From positions 186,001 to 250,000 of the forward strand of contig NZ_JAPENM010000003.1 of NCBI RefSeq assembly GCF_026342035.1: a stretch of 64,000 bases of DNA, written 5' to 3'. The stretch comes from Aldersonia sp. NBC_00410 (GTDB lineage Bacteria > Actinomycetota > Actinomycetes > Mycobacteriales > Mycobacteriaceae). Shown here piece after piece: positions 19,512-28,583 of this stretch; the stretch's first letter is position 1; every line of letters begins with the position of its first letter. Under the pieces are notes generated by a model, which had not been told where the DNA came from, made no database searches, and saw only the letters and a program-made list of their open reading frames with translations. Both the position numbers and the translations under genes were made by a program.

Positions 19512-19551
19512 AGTAGCTGCGTAACGGAAAATAACCTGTTGCGCAGCTACT
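19512..19551. terminator. Bidirectional hairpin terminator
   Basis: AGTAGCTGCG at 19512-19521 pairs perfectly with CGCAGCTACT at 19542-19551 (10 bp), with further AAC/GTT pairing inside. It lies between the convergent metallopeptidase and gatD genes and overlaps the gatD stop. A/T-rich bases inside and after the stem suit termination in both directions. Confidence 0.65.
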
Positions 19552-20260
19552 TTCGTCCGATACGTTCGGTGCGCAGCTGGGCCACCTCGGCGATCTCGAG
19601 GGGCGCGAGTTCCTCGATGCCGACGGCGCGGGCCAGCAGGAGATCGGCGAGTTCCGGGTTGCGCGCCAGCGCGGGGCCGTGCATGTACGTGCCGATGACC
19701 GAGCCCTGCACAACGCCCTCATGCCCGTCGCCGACACCGTTGCCGACACCGCGGGAAACACGACCCAGTGCGCTCGCATCCGGTCCGAGAGTCGTTCCGC
19801 CCCGGTGATTTTCGAACCCGGTGAGCGGCGAGCTCAAGCCGTCGAGCAGCGGGGTGGTGAGCACCTCGCCGATCGAGCGGGTGGCCTGCGGCGCAGTGGT
19901 CACGTCGAACATCGACACGCCGTCCACGCGTTCGCCCGCCGAGGTCTCGTACCAGTGCCCGAGCACCTGGATCGCCGCACAGATGGCCAGCACCGGCGCA
20001 CCGCGTTCTGCCGCCCGCTGTAGGCCGGGATACCGCTGCAGGTGCCGGGTGGCGAGGCGCTGGGCGTAGTCCTCCGCGCCGCCGAGGGTGTAGATGTCGA
20101 GCGAATCGGGGACCGGATCGTTCAGGGTGATCTCCACGATCTCGGCGTCGTAGCCGCGCATCCGCATGCGTTGGCGCAGCACGAGTGCGTTGCCGCCGTC
20201 GCCGTAGGTGCCCATCACGTCGGGCAACACGAGCCCGATCCGGAACGTGGACTCAGACAT
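19547..20260 (-). CDS. gatD: Lipid II glutaminyl amidotransferase subunit GatD
   Basis: A 237 aa class I glutamine amidotransferase that supplies ammonia to MurT for amidating the D-Glu of peptidoglycan lipid II. The nucleophile is C94 in LAICAAIQVLG, the same position as in S. aureus GatD. The partner His is H194 (TYMHGPAL), and the early TYGDGGN and GGAEDYAQ blocks are present. ATG 20260 (MSESTFRIG) has GAGGG six bases upstream; a GTG two codons earlier is possible. In most actinobacteria gatD directly follows murT, but here two opposite-strand genes separate them. Confidence 0.9.
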   Translation of the reverse strand: MSESTFRIGLVLPDVMGTYGDGGNALVLRQRMRMRGYDAEIVEITLNDPVPDSLDIYTLGGAEDYAQRLATRHLQRYPGLQRAAERGAPVLAICAAIQVLGHWYETSAGERVDGVSMFDVTTAPQATRSIGEVLTTPLLDGLSSPLTGFENHRGGTTLGPDASALGRVSRGVGNGVGDGHEGVVQGSVIGTYMHGPALARNPELADLLLARAVGIEELAPLEIAEVAQLRTERIGRK

Positions 20261-20420
20261 GCGCACCCTCGCGAAGCATTCGGCGAGTCTACGACGGGCC
20301 GCGACTCGTGACGGAATCGAGACCGTATCGGTGATCGGCGGCGTTCGCAGACCCTAATCTGTGACTTTGGGGTCGCCGTCCTTTCCAAGCCCGGCTGACT
20401 CGCTACGGAGGTAGCCGACC

Positions 20421-21734
20421 ATGCCGCAACGCACGCTGGTGACGACCCTGTCGATTCTCGCCCTCGTCGGCGGCCTCGCGATTCCCCTTGCGGGTCCCGC
20501 CCAGGCACAGCCATGCGCGGCGGGTTCCGGTAGTTCCGGGTCGTCCGGCAGCGGGCTCAGCGCAGGATCGAGCGGCAGCACCGACATCGGCTCCGGATCG
20601 GACCTCAGCACCGGGTCGGCTGGCTCGGCGGGCGCGCCGGGACACGGGCGCGGGCAGGCCAGGGATCAAGGTCCGCTGCCCGTCCTGAATGGAAACACTC
20701 AGACGATCGAATGGGTGACCGGCCCGCGCAGCCCGAATCACACCGACACCCGATTCGGCATCTCGGGGACCGACCTCGGGATCGCCTGGGACAACGGCGG
20801 TGTGGGCGCGCAGCGGCAAGTCCTGCTCGCCTTCGGCGACAGCTTCGGCGATTGCGGTACCGAGACGCAGGAGTGGCGCAACAATGTGCTGCTGCGCAGC
20901 ACCGATGAGAATCTCGCCGACGGCATCGACATTCTCGACCCGCAGTACGGAAACCCTTATGCCGGTAGCCCGGTCGAGGCGGACCGGCCGAACTTCTCCC
21001 GCCAGATCATCGCGAGCCTCAACCTGTACCCCGAGACCACCATCATCCCGACCGCCGGAGTTTCGGTGGGCACCACGCAGTACATCAACTACATGTCGGT
21101 CCGAACCTGGGATACACCCGGCCGGTGGACAACCAACTTCTCTGCGATTGCAACGTCGCCCGACAACGGCGAGACGTGGACAACCGAGCCCGGCACCATC
21201 CGGGTGAATGAACCGTTGGACGTGCTTGCCGCATTCCAACAGACCTCGCCGGGCAATGAGAATTTCCAGATGCAGGCGTATCTGCGTCGTGACGGGTTCG
21301 TCTACGGATTCGGCACGCCGAACGGCAGATTCGGTGCCGCGCGCGTCTCGCGCGTGCCGGAGGCGCAGATACTCGACCTCAACGCCTACACATACTGGAA
21401 CGGTTCGGCGTGGGTGCCGGACGTGCTCAACGCCGTCGACGTCATCGGCGCACCGGTGAGTGAGATGTCGGCGGCGTGGAGCCAGTACCTCGGGCGCTAC
21501 GTCGCGTTGTTCGTCAACGAACCGGCCGCACAGGTCGAGATGTGGACCTCGTCGGCGCCCGAGGGACCGTGGAGCTTCGGGCGGGTCCTGTTCAACGGTG
21601 CGCAGATGCTCGGCGGTTTCTACGCGCCGTTCATTCACCCCTGGTCCGACGGCAACTGGCTGTACTTCACCTTGTCGCGCTGGTCCGACTACAACGTGAT
21701 GCTGGTGCGCACGGACCTGGATGCGTTGCGCTAG
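20421..21734 (+). CDS. Secreted DUF4185 (GH183-like) protein, copy 1: putative endo-D-arabinanase
   Basis: A 437 aa exported protein: Sec signal peptide (about 1-30, cut near AQAQP), a Ser/Gly linker (about 33-75) and a DUF4185 domain to the end. DUF4185 was reclassified as GH183 after members were shown to cut the D-arabinan of mycobacterial arabinogalactan and lipoarabinomannan. Domain landmarks are GTDLGIAWDNG, LLAFGDSFGDC, NFSRQIIASLN, SPDNGETWT and FIHPWSDGNWLYFTLS. A near full-length paralogue follows 51 bases later. The pair sits between gatD and murT on the other strand. Catalytic residues are not assigned here. Confidence 0.85.
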   Translation: MPQRTLVTTLSILALVGGLAIPLAGPAQAQPCAAGSGSSGSSGSGLSAGSSGSTDIGSGSDLSTGSAGSAGAPGHGRGQARDQGPLPVLNGNTQTIEWVTGPRSPNHTDTRFGISGTDLGIAWDNGGVGAQRQVLLAFGDSFGDCGTETQEWRNNVLLRSTDENLADGIDILDPQYGNPYAGSPVEADRPNFSRQIIASLNLYPETTIIPTAGVSVGTTQYINYMSVRTWDTPGRWTTNFSAIATSPDNGETWTTEPGTIRVNEPLDVLAAFQQTSPGNENFQMQAYLRRDGFVYGFGTPNGRFGAARVSRVPEAQILDLNAYTYWNGSAWVPDVLNAVDVIGAPVSEMSAAWSQYLGRYVALFVNEPAAQVEMWTSSAPEGPWSFGRVLFNGAQMLGGFYAPFIHPWSDGNWLYFTLSRWSDYNVMLVRTDLDALR

Positions 21735-21785
21735 TCGAAACCCGATTGCTCACGGATTGCTCGAAAGCGCATTACTGTGCTTCAC

Positions 21786-23216
21786 ATGGGCGCGATGAGT
21801 TCGCTGGTGCGCGGGGGAATGGTGATTCTCGTTGTTTGCGCGGGCGCGGTGCCGCTCGCGTCGCACGCGGTTGCGCAAGGCGGTTGTCCTGCCGGCAGTG
21901 GCAGCAATGGTTGGGGTAGCGGTGGATCCAGCGACAGCGGCAATGGCAGCGGATCCAATGGCAGTAGAAGTGGCAGTGGGTCAAACAGCAGTGGATCCAA
22001 CGACAGTGGATCCAGCGGTAGCTCGATTGGATCCAGCGGCAGCGGATACAGCGGTAGCGGGCTGAGTGCGGATTCGGTCAATTGGTTGCCCGGCAGTGCC
22101 GGCTCGTTCGGGAGTTCCAACCACTCGAACCCGAACCCGAACGATCAAGGCCCGCTACCCGTGCTGCGCGGTGCTACCGAGACGGTGGCTTGGGTCACCG
22201 GCCCGGCCAGTCCGAACAACACGGCGGAACGGTTCGGGATCACCGGCACCGATCTAGGCATCTCGTGGGATAACGGAGCGAGCGGCGCACAGCACCAAAT
22301 TCTCATGGCGTTCGGGGACACCGTCGGTAACTGCGTCGCGCCCGGCGGCGAATGGCGCAGCAATGTGCTGTTGCGTAGCGCCGACGTCGAACTCTCCGAC
22401 GGGATCGACATCCCGAATCCACAGTATGGCAACCCCATCGGCGGCAGTCCGGTGTCCGCGCAGCGCCCTGATTTCGCGCGACAGATCGTCGCCAGCCTCG
22501 GATTTGCGCCGTTCGAGGTCACGGTGATTCCGACCGCTGGTATCGCGGTCGGAGACACGCAATACATCAGCTACACCTCCGTGCGGGAGTGGGGCGCTCC
22601 CGGGCACTGGACGACGAACTTTTCCGCAATCGCCTACTCGATCGACAACGGTGAGACATGGACGACCGACCCCGCCACCGTCCGCGTCAACGTGCCCGTT
22701 GGCGCGCTGACCGGCTTCCAGCAGATCGCCCCTGGTAATGACAACTTCCAGCTGCAGGCCTATCTGCGCAAGGACGGGTTCGTTTACGGCTTTGGCACCC
22801 CCAACGGTCGTTTCGGTGCCCCGCGCGTCTCGCGCGTTCCCGAGACCCAGATCCGCGACCTCGGTGCGTATCGGTACTGGAACGGGTCGGATTGGGTCGT
22901 CGGCGCCGGCAACGCGGTCGATGTGATCGGAGCGCCGGTCGGGGAAATGTCCGCGTCGTGGAGTCCATATCTGAACAAGTACGTCGCGCTGTTCAGGAAT
23001 GAACCCACCGCACAGGTCGAACTGTGGTCCGCCGACGCACCGCAGGGTCCGTGGACGCGCGACAAGGTGCTGTTCAACGCAGTGGACCTGCCGGGTGCCT
23101 TCTATGCGCCGTTCATTCATCCGGCATCGGCGGGCAACTGGCTCTATTTCACGCTGTCGTTGTGGGAGGGCTACAACGTCATGCTCGTCCGCACCGATCT
23201 CGACGCGCTGCCGTAG
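21786..23216 (+). CDS. Secreted DUF4185 (GH183-like) protein, copy 2: putative endo-D-arabinanase
   Basis: A 476 aa paralogue of the preceding gene with a signal peptide (cut near SHAVAQ), a longer Ser/Gly/Asn linker (about residues 33-105) and the DUF4185 domain (GTDLGISWDNG, LMAFGDTVGNC, DFARQIVASLG, IDNGETWTT, FIHPASAGNWLYFTLS). The linker DNA at about 21895-22075 is built of repeated GGATCCAGCGGCAG-like units, so it probably grew by slippage. The start is uncertain: GTG 21777, ATG 21786 and ATG 21795 all give an export signal. It is convergent with murT, with stops four bases apart. Likely acts on cell-wall arabinan. Confidence 0.83.
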   Translation: MGAMSSLVRGGMVILVVCAGAVPLASHAVAQGGCPAGSGSNGWGSGGSSDSGNGSGSNGSRSGSGSNSSGSNDSGSSGSSIGSSGSGYSGSGLSADSVNWLPGSAGSFGSSNHSNPNPNDQGPLPVLRGATETVAWVTGPASPNNTAERFGITGTDLGISWDNGASGAQHQILMAFGDTVGNCVAPGGEWRSNVLLRSADVELSDGIDIPNPQYGNPIGGSPVSAQRPDFARQIVASLGFAPFEVTVIPTAGIAVGDTQYISYTSVREWGAPGHWTTNFSAIAYSIDNGETWTTDPATVRVNVPVGALTGFQQIAPGNDNFQLQAYLRKDGFVYGFGTPNGRFGAPRVSRVPETQIRDLGAYRYWNGSDWVVGAGNAVDVIGAPVGEMSASWSPYLNKYVALFRNEPTAQVELWSADAPQGPWTRDKVLFNAVDLPGAFYAPFIHPASAGNWLYFTLSLWEGYNVMLVRTDLDALP

Positions 23217-23219
23217 CGG

Positions 23220-24521
23220 TCAGCCGGCGCCGGTCTCCAACGCGCGGTTGAGATCTCGGAAGGCGGTGTAGTTGGCCAGCACCTCGACGCGGCCGGGCGG
23301 GCAGGTGGCAATCGCGCGCACCGGATCCTTGACGAGCGTGTGTTCGACGCCCGCGTAGGTGAGCCGCACGCCGAGGTCGGTGCCGCGTTCGCCCGCCGCG
23401 ACCACCTGCACGCCCTCGAAATGCTCGAAGCGCACATCCCACAGCCAGGACAGATCCTCACCGTCGGGCACCTGCCCGTTCACCGCGATCACAAGGCCGT
23501 CGACGGTGGGATCGATCATCGACAGCGCTTCCTGCCAGCCGGCGGGGTTCTTGGCCAGCAGCATACGAATCGAGTGCGGACCGACCTGCGTGGTGCGGTA
23601 GCGGCCGGCGACCTCGTCGACAGTTGATGCGGCAGCGACTGCCGCGCCGGGGTCGGCGCCGAGTGCGACGGCGGCGGCGACGGCCTGCGCCGCGTTGCCC
23701 CGATTCGCTCTGCCCGGCAGCGTCAGTTTCATCGGGAGGACCAATCCCTCGGGGCCGTACAGGGTCTCCTCGTCCACCCACCAGTGCGGCGTCGGCCGGG
23801 CGAAGTCGGTGCCGGTGCTGTACCAGTGCTGGTATGCGGTGCCGTGTTCGTCGGTGCGGTTCTCCCAGGCGATCGGCTCGCCGCTGCGCGGGCAACTCGT
23901 CGCGTCCAACCCCCAGCCGCTCCCCGCCGCCACCCACACGACGTTGGTCGAGTCGTAGGCAGCCGAGGTCATCAGCACGTCGTCGCAGTTCGCCACGACG
24001 ACGGCATCGGGGTGCCGTGCCAGGCCGGCGCGCAGCCTGCGCTCGATCATGTTGATTTCACCGACTCGATCGAGCTGATCGCGGCTGAGGTTGAGCAACA
24101 CGATCGACTCGGGCGCAACGGCGTCGGACACATGCGGCAGATGCAGCTCGTCGACCTCGATGGCCGCGAGGTCGGCCTCGGGATGCACGCTGAGCGCCGC
24201 GACGATGCCGGCATCCATGTTGGCGCCGTCGGCCTGGGTCGCCACCGGGCCGAGTGTGGCCAGCGCGGCCGCGGTCATTCGGGTGGTGGTCGATTTGCCG
24301 TTGGTGCCCGTGATCAGCACGGTGCGGCGCCCCCGACCGAGCTGGCTCATCAGCGTCGGATCGATCTTGAGCGCGATCAGGCCTCCGATCATCGACCCCT
24401 TGCCGCGCCCGGCTTTTTGCGATGCCCACGATGCGGCCTTCGCCGCGCGCAGCGCGATCCGGCCCCGCCGGGTGATCGCCTCGGTCCGCGTCGGATATCC
24501 GCCGTTTGCACGCCACTGCAC
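23220..24521 (-). CDS. murT: Lipid II isoglutaminyl synthase subunit MurT
   Basis: A 433 aa Mur-ligase-like enzyme that activates the lipid II D-Glu carboxylate with ATP; GatD then supplies ammonia. The ATP loop is TGTNGKSTTT (71-80), the Mur central block is AIEVDELHLPHVSDAV (about 120-135), and the C-terminal DUF1727 has YAGVEHTLVKDPVRA. The central zinc ribbon is degenerate: only C210 (SCPRSGEP) of the four Cys found in firmicute MurT remains. The GTG start at 24521 gives about 40 basic lead residues; a shorter start is possible. Its partner gatD lies 3 kb downstream rather than adjacent. Confidence 0.93.
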   Translation of the reverse strand: MQWRANGGYPTRTEAITRRGRIALRAAKAASWASQKAGRGKGSMIGGLIALKIDPTLMSQLGRGRRTVLITGTNGKSTTTRMTAAALATLGPVATQADGANMDAGIVAALSVHPEADLAAIEVDELHLPHVSDAVAPESIVLLNLSRDQLDRVGEINMIERRLRAGLARHPDAVVVANCDDVLMTSAAYDSTNVVWVAAGSGWGLDATSCPRSGEPIAWENRTDEHGTAYQHWYSTGTDFARPTPHWWVDEETLYGPEGLVLPMKLTLPGRANRGNAAQAVAAAVALGADPGAAVAAASTVDEVAGRYRTTQVGPHSIRMLLAKNPAGWQEALSMIDPTVDGLVIAVNGQVPDGEDLSWLWDVRFEHFEGVQVVAAGERGTDLGVRLTYAGVEHTLVKDPVRAIATCPPGRVEVLANYTAFRDLNRALETGAG

Positions 24522-24660
24522 CCGGCGAGTCTGTCATCCGCTTCGGGCAGGTGTCGAACCGGAGGCGCGCGTGCGTGTGAGCAAGGTCTCGCGGGCCATG
24601 CAGGTGGTTCGCTAGCGCTTCGCATGCTGGGCCGATTGACCACATCGTGACGTAACTTAT

Positions 24661-24693
24661 GGACCAGCGGTCCTGATAGACACCTCTGTCTAT
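24661..24693. promoter_or_regulatory. Two adjacent inverted repeats upstream of the secreted-protein gene
   Basis: GGACC/GGTCC with a 3-base centre lies at 24661-24673, and ATAGACA/TGTCTAT with a 4-base centre at 24676-24693. The second is typical of a TetR-type operator half-site pair. Both lie in the 252-base divergent region between murT and the 24774 gene, within 120 bases of its start. No regulator gene is adjacent. Confidence 0.4.
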
Positions 24694-24773
24694 GAACTCG
24701 GCATGAGAATCATGACTAACTTATTGCGCGACCGGGGATATCGAACGGGGCCATGAAACCAACGGGAGGTTCG

Positions 24774-25688
24774 ATGAAATCCAAGCGGGCAACAGCGATC
24801 GGGAGCGGGTTCGCGGCGCTCGTCATCGCGGCATCGACATCGGTAGGCGTCGCCGGCGCGGACCCGAATATTCAGATACCCGGCGTCGACGACGGCCTGC
24901 CGAACTGTGCGGTGCTCAACCTGCATGCGTTCGCCGGGTACATCGGCACCGGTGACGCGCAGCCGCCGCGCGCGATGGACGAGGACTTCGCGGCGCCGCG
25001 GTCGGGTGACTGGTGCAATACGAACGTCGGCTACTCGACCACGCAGTACGGACCGGGCGGGGTCACCCAGATCAATCCGCCGACAGTGGACGGGCTCTTC
25101 CCGTACAACAACGCGGAGATTCTGCCGAAACCCGGTTTCGTACCCGGCATGACGATGACCTACGACATCAAGGGCGCGCCGGATATGGTCGGGCACAACG
25201 GCACTGCCGGCTGGGGCATTTCCAATCGCACCATCGACCCGGTTTCACTCGAGGTCGCCTGGTTCATGTACAACGGCTCGCACGGCCTCGTCGGTGCGGC
25301 CAGCGAACTGACCCGCCCGATCTTCAATGTGCTCGGCACCGAGTTGCCGCGTGGGTTCTTCCTCATGGTCAAGCGCGCCGGTCAGTTGTATCCGCAAGTC
25401 AAGCTGCTCGATCCGGCACTGCTGGCCGGCGACCACGCCTACGCGGTGAAGCTCGGCGATGAGTACGTCGACTTCTTCGTCGACGGGCAGAACGTCGGTG
25501 CGTTCCGGAACCCACCGGCGGGCAAGGGAATCGACATCGGACAGCAGCCGCTGCCGCTGATGGGTCAGATGTGGCTGGACGGCAGTTACTGGTTCCCGCT
25601 GCCGATCCCGGAATACAACGACCACGAACAGCGGCTCACGATGACGAGGTACCGGCAGGGGCCGAGCGAGTCGACCCCACTCACCTAG
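24774..25688 (+). CDS. Secreted protein of unknown function
   Basis: A 304 aa exported protein with a Sec signal peptide (about 1-30, cut near VAGADP) and a mature part rich in Gly, Pro and aromatic residues. Segments such as YAVKLGDEYVDFFVDGQNVGAF and MGQMWLDGSYWFPLPIPEYN look like the strands of a concanavalin-type beta sandwich, but I do not recognise a family. ATG 24774 is chosen over ATG 24753 because GGGAGG lies five bases upstream. It is convergent with the LMF1-like gene, with an 8-base overlap of the ends. Confidence 0.8.
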   Translation: MKSKRATAIGSGFAALVIAASTSVGVAGADPNIQIPGVDDGLPNCAVLNLHAFAGYIGTGDAQPPRAMDEDFAAPRSGDWCNTNVGYSTTQYGPGGVTQINPPTVDGLFPYNNAEILPKPGFVPGMTMTYDIKGAPDMVGHNGTAGWGISNRTIDPVSLEVAWFMYNGSHGLVGAASELTRPIFNVLGTELPRGFFLMVKRAGQLYPQVKLLDPALLAGDHAYAVKLGDEYVDFFVDGQNVGAFRNPPAGKGIDIGQQPLPLMGQMWLDGSYWFPLPIPEYNDHEQRLTMTRYRQGPSESTPLT

Positions 25689-27102
25689 ATGCGCGCCGCG
25701 GCATCAGGTAGATCCCGATGCGTTCGCGGGTCCACCACGCGCCGGTGCGGCGGCGCTCGGCCCGGTCCGTGAAGTGGTACTCGTAGAGCACGGCGCGGAC
25801 CCGGTCGGGCGGCCGGCCCGGAAACGGGTTGCCACGCAATAGTTTCAGCGTGGTCTTGTCGTTATCGAGCAGCCGGTCCGCCAGGATCGGCAGCCAGCCC
25901 CGCGCATACTCCGGTGACAGGGCGGCGAACCACATCAGCCAGTCCAGGCGCAGGTGATAGGGCGCGAACTGGCGCGGCCGGCGCTGCGGGTCGACAGGTT
26001 TTCCCTTGAACGGGTACTGTTTCCACTCCGGTTCGGTGCCGTGCGTGCCGTCGTAGCAGCCCTCGATCACCACCTCGAATCGGGTGCGAGTGACCCGGCC
26101 GAACGCGCCGTAGGTGTTGACCAGGTGCAGCTTGTCGAAACTGGCGTTCATCGCCTGATGTGACGACAGCAGGTTGCGCACGGGTCGGTAGCTGAGCACC
26201 GCGACGAACGCGGTGAGCGCGACGGTCAGTGCGATGAACCAGTGCGGCGGCGCGCCGAGGTCCGGCGCGGACACGGGTAGGGCTGCATACCAGGAACCCG
26301 GGATCACCGACAAGCCGAGCACGATGGTGATTGCGTTGAGCCACGCGAAGTTTCCGCTCACGCACAGCCACAGTTGGGTCGCCACCATCAGCGCCGCGGC
26401 GACACCGGCCACCGGTTGCGGCGCGAACAGACCGAACGGCACGACGAGTTGCACGACATGGTTGCCCGCCGCCTCGACCCGGTGCAGCGGCTTGGGCAGA
26501 TGGTGGAAATACCAGCTGAGCGGATTCGGCATCGGCTGGGTTTCGTGGTGGTAATACAGGCAGGTCAGATTGCGCCAGCACGGGTCGCCGCGGATCTTGA
26601 TCAGGCCGGCACCGAACTCGACGCGGAACAGCACCCAACGCAGCAGCCACAACACCAGCACCGGCGGCTCGGTGGCGGCGGGCCCGAGAAATATTGCCAG
26701 GAAACCGACTTCGAGGAGCAGGGACTCCCAGCCGAAGCCGTACCAGATCTGCCCGATGTTGACGATGGACAGATACAGCACCCACAGCAGCGCCCACATC
26801 GCCATACAGACGGGTAGCGGGAGCCGATCCCACAGACCGACGAGCGCACCGAGCGACAGCGCGACGCCGAACCACGCCACGATCGCGAAACGCCGGTCGG
26901 AATAGCGCAGCGTGAATAGGCTGGGCACCTGCCGCAACGTGCGGCCGCGCAGGAATCGCGGCGCCGGAGTGAGTCCGTGCTCGCCGATCAGCGCGCGGAA
27001 TTGGTTTGCCGCAGTGAGGAAGGCGACCAGGTACACCAGGCCGAGCCCGCGCTGGAACACCCAGCGGCTCGGCCAGTATCCGGGGTCGGAGAACCAGTCC
27101 AC
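25681..27102 (-). CDS. Lipase maturation factor (LMF1) family membrane protein
   Basis: A 473 aa polytopic membrane protein matching the LMF1 family: an N-terminal FSDPGYWPSRWVFQRGLGLVYL lead, six to eight membrane segments, the FGWESLLLEVGFLAIFLGP block near 125-145, RWVLFRVEFGAGLIKIRGDPCW near 165, and the conserved soluble C-terminal part (KQYPFKGKPVDPQRRP, APYHLRLDWLMWFAAL). Vertebrate LMF1 helps lipases fold in the ER; bacterial members are uncharacterised and may assist export or folding of secreted enzymes. Confidence 0.9.
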   Translation of the reverse strand: MDWFSDPGYWPSRWVFQRGLGLVYLVAFLTAANQFRALIGEHGLTPAPRFLRGRTLRQVPSLFTLRYSDRRFAIVAWFGVALSLGALVGLWDRLPLPVCMAMWALLWVLYLSIVNIGQIWYGFGWESLLLEVGFLAIFLGPAATEPPVLVLWLLRWVLFRVEFGAGLIKIRGDPCWRNLTCLYYHHETQPMPNPLSWYFHHLPKPLHRVEAAGNHVVQLVVPFGLFAPQPVAGVAAALMVATQLWLCVSGNFAWLNAITIVLGLSVIPGSWYAALPVSAPDLGAPPHWFIALTVALTAFVAVLSYRPVRNLLSSHQAMNASFDKLHLVNTYGAFGRVTRTRFEVVIEGCYDGTHGTEPEWKQYPFKGKPVDPQRRPRQFAPYHLRLDWLMWFAALSPEYARGWLPILADRLLDNDKTTLKLLRGNPFPGRPPDRVRAVLYEYHFTDRAERRRTGAWWTRERIGIYLMPRRASR

Positions 27103-27200
27103 GGCATCGGCTCCTCTGCTTGAGCCTACTTCGGTGGCTCGGTCGTCGAACGGCTAAACGAGGACCGAAGTTTGTCGGTGGGCCGCGATAGCGTTTGAAC

Positions 27201-28577
27201 ATGCATTCAGGGGTGGCTACCGCAGGCGTGCTGGACGCGCTCGATTCTGCGGTGTCCGCCGCTTCGGATCTGGACTTCGGGGCCATGTCGAGTCCGGAGC
27301 TGCTGGAGGTGCTACGGCGGCTGGAGTCGGTGGCCCGAAAGCAGTCGGGTGTGGGCCACGAGGTGCTGTGCCGCTTGCGGGAGCAGCGAATCCCCGACGA
27401 TTTCGGTGGCGAGCATTCGCATCAGGTGGTGGCGGATGCGTTGCGGATCAACCGGACTGAGGCGAAGCGGCGGTTCAATACTGCTGAACAGCTCGCGACT
27501 CGGTCCTCCTTCACCGGCGAGCCGCTGGAACCGGAGCTACCCGCCACTGCCGCCGCCGTACGGGAGGGCGTGCTCGGTGACGGGCATGTGCAGGTGATCC
27601 GGTCGTTTCTGCAACACCTGCCGGTGGCGGTCGATGCGGGAACGAGGGAGCAGGCCGAAGCCCAGCTCGCCGCGTTCGCCGCCACGATGCGACCCGACGA
27701 GTTGAAGAAGGTCGCCGAGCGGCTCGCGGCCTACCTGAACCCGGATGGGGAGTTCTCCGACGAGGATCGCGCCCGCAAGCGCGGGATCTGGCTGGGCAAG
27801 CAGGGCGCGGATCTGATGAGCAACCTGACGGGGTGGATCGATCCGGAGACGCGGGCGTACCTGGAACCGATCCTGGCCAAACTCGCAGCGCCCGGGATGT
27901 GCAATCCGGCGGACGCGTCGCCAGTGGTCGACGGTGAGCCGAACGAGGATGACGCCAAGCGTGATACCCGCTCGATGGGGCAGCGGCAGCACGACGCCCT
28001 GAAGGCCATGTGCCGCGCCCTCCTGGCGTCCGGTGAACTGGGTCAGCATCGCGGACTGCCGGTCACTGCGATCGTCTCGACGACTTTGGGTGAGCTGACC
28101 GATCTTGCCGGGCCGGCCGCGACGGCGGGCGGATCGATGGTCCCGATTCGGGATCTGATCCGCATGGCCGCCCACGCTTTTCACTATCTGGTGGCCTTCG
28201 ATGTCGAGGGCCGCATGGTGCACCTGGCGCGGTCCAAGCGGATCGCATCGCCGGATCAGCGGATCGTGCTGCACGCCCGCGACGTCGGTTGCTCGTTCCC
28301 CGGCTGCAACGTGCCGGGCTACCTGGCCGAGGCCCACCACGTCCGCGAATGGGCACACGGTGGCGCGACCGACATCGACAACCTAACCCTCGTCTGCCCC
28401 GAACACCACAAACTCGCCGGCCCAGGCGCAGACCGGTGGCATTCCCACGAGAGCCGCCGCGGCAGGACCGCGTGGACCCCGCCGTGCCACGTGGATCCGC
28501 GACAACGCCCACGTATCAACAGGTTCCACCACCCCAGCGAGATTCTCGTCGGAGATTCCGGGGACGATCCGCCGTGA
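27201..28577 (+). CDS. 13E12-repeat family DUF222/HNH endonuclease (intact copy)
   Basis: A 458 aa protein of the 13E12 family: an N-terminal DUF222 domain (about 1-330) and a C-terminal HNH nuclease module with CSFPGCNVPG, AEAHHVREWAHGG and NLTLVCPEHHKLAG (about 365-415), where paired His and the Cys set form the metal site. In mycobacteria such repeats serve as integration targets of phiRv1-type prophages. A second, frameshifted copy lies inverted at 51648-53023, so the two flank the benzoate island. The ATG at 27201 matches the start context of that copy. Confidence 0.9.
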   Translation: MHSGVATAGVLDALDSAVSAASDLDFGAMSSPELLEVLRRLESVARKQSGVGHEVLCRLREQRIPDDFGGEHSHQVVADALRINRTEAKRRFNTAEQLATRSSFTGEPLEPELPATAAAVREGVLGDGHVQVIRSFLQHLPVAVDAGTREQAEAQLAAFAATMRPDELKKVAERLAAYLNPDGEFSDEDRARKRGIWLGKQGADLMSNLTGWIDPETRAYLEPILAKLAAPGMCNPADASPVVDGEPNEDDAKRDTRSMGQRQHDALKAMCRALLASGELGQHRGLPVTAIVSTTLGELTDLAGPAATAGGSMVPIRDLIRMAAHAFHYLVAFDVEGRMVHLARSKRIASPDQRIVLHARDVGCSFPGCNVPGYLAEAHHVREWAHGGATDIDNLTLVCPEHHKLAGPGADRWHSHESRRGRTAWTPPCHVDPRQRPRINRFHHPSEILVGDSGDDPP

Positions 28578-28583
28578 CCTGCG

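Noticed and set aside
21890-22075. A satellite or mobile repeat
   Set aside because: The repeated DNA lies in frame and encodes the Ser/Gly linker of a secreted protein; it is a coding repeat.
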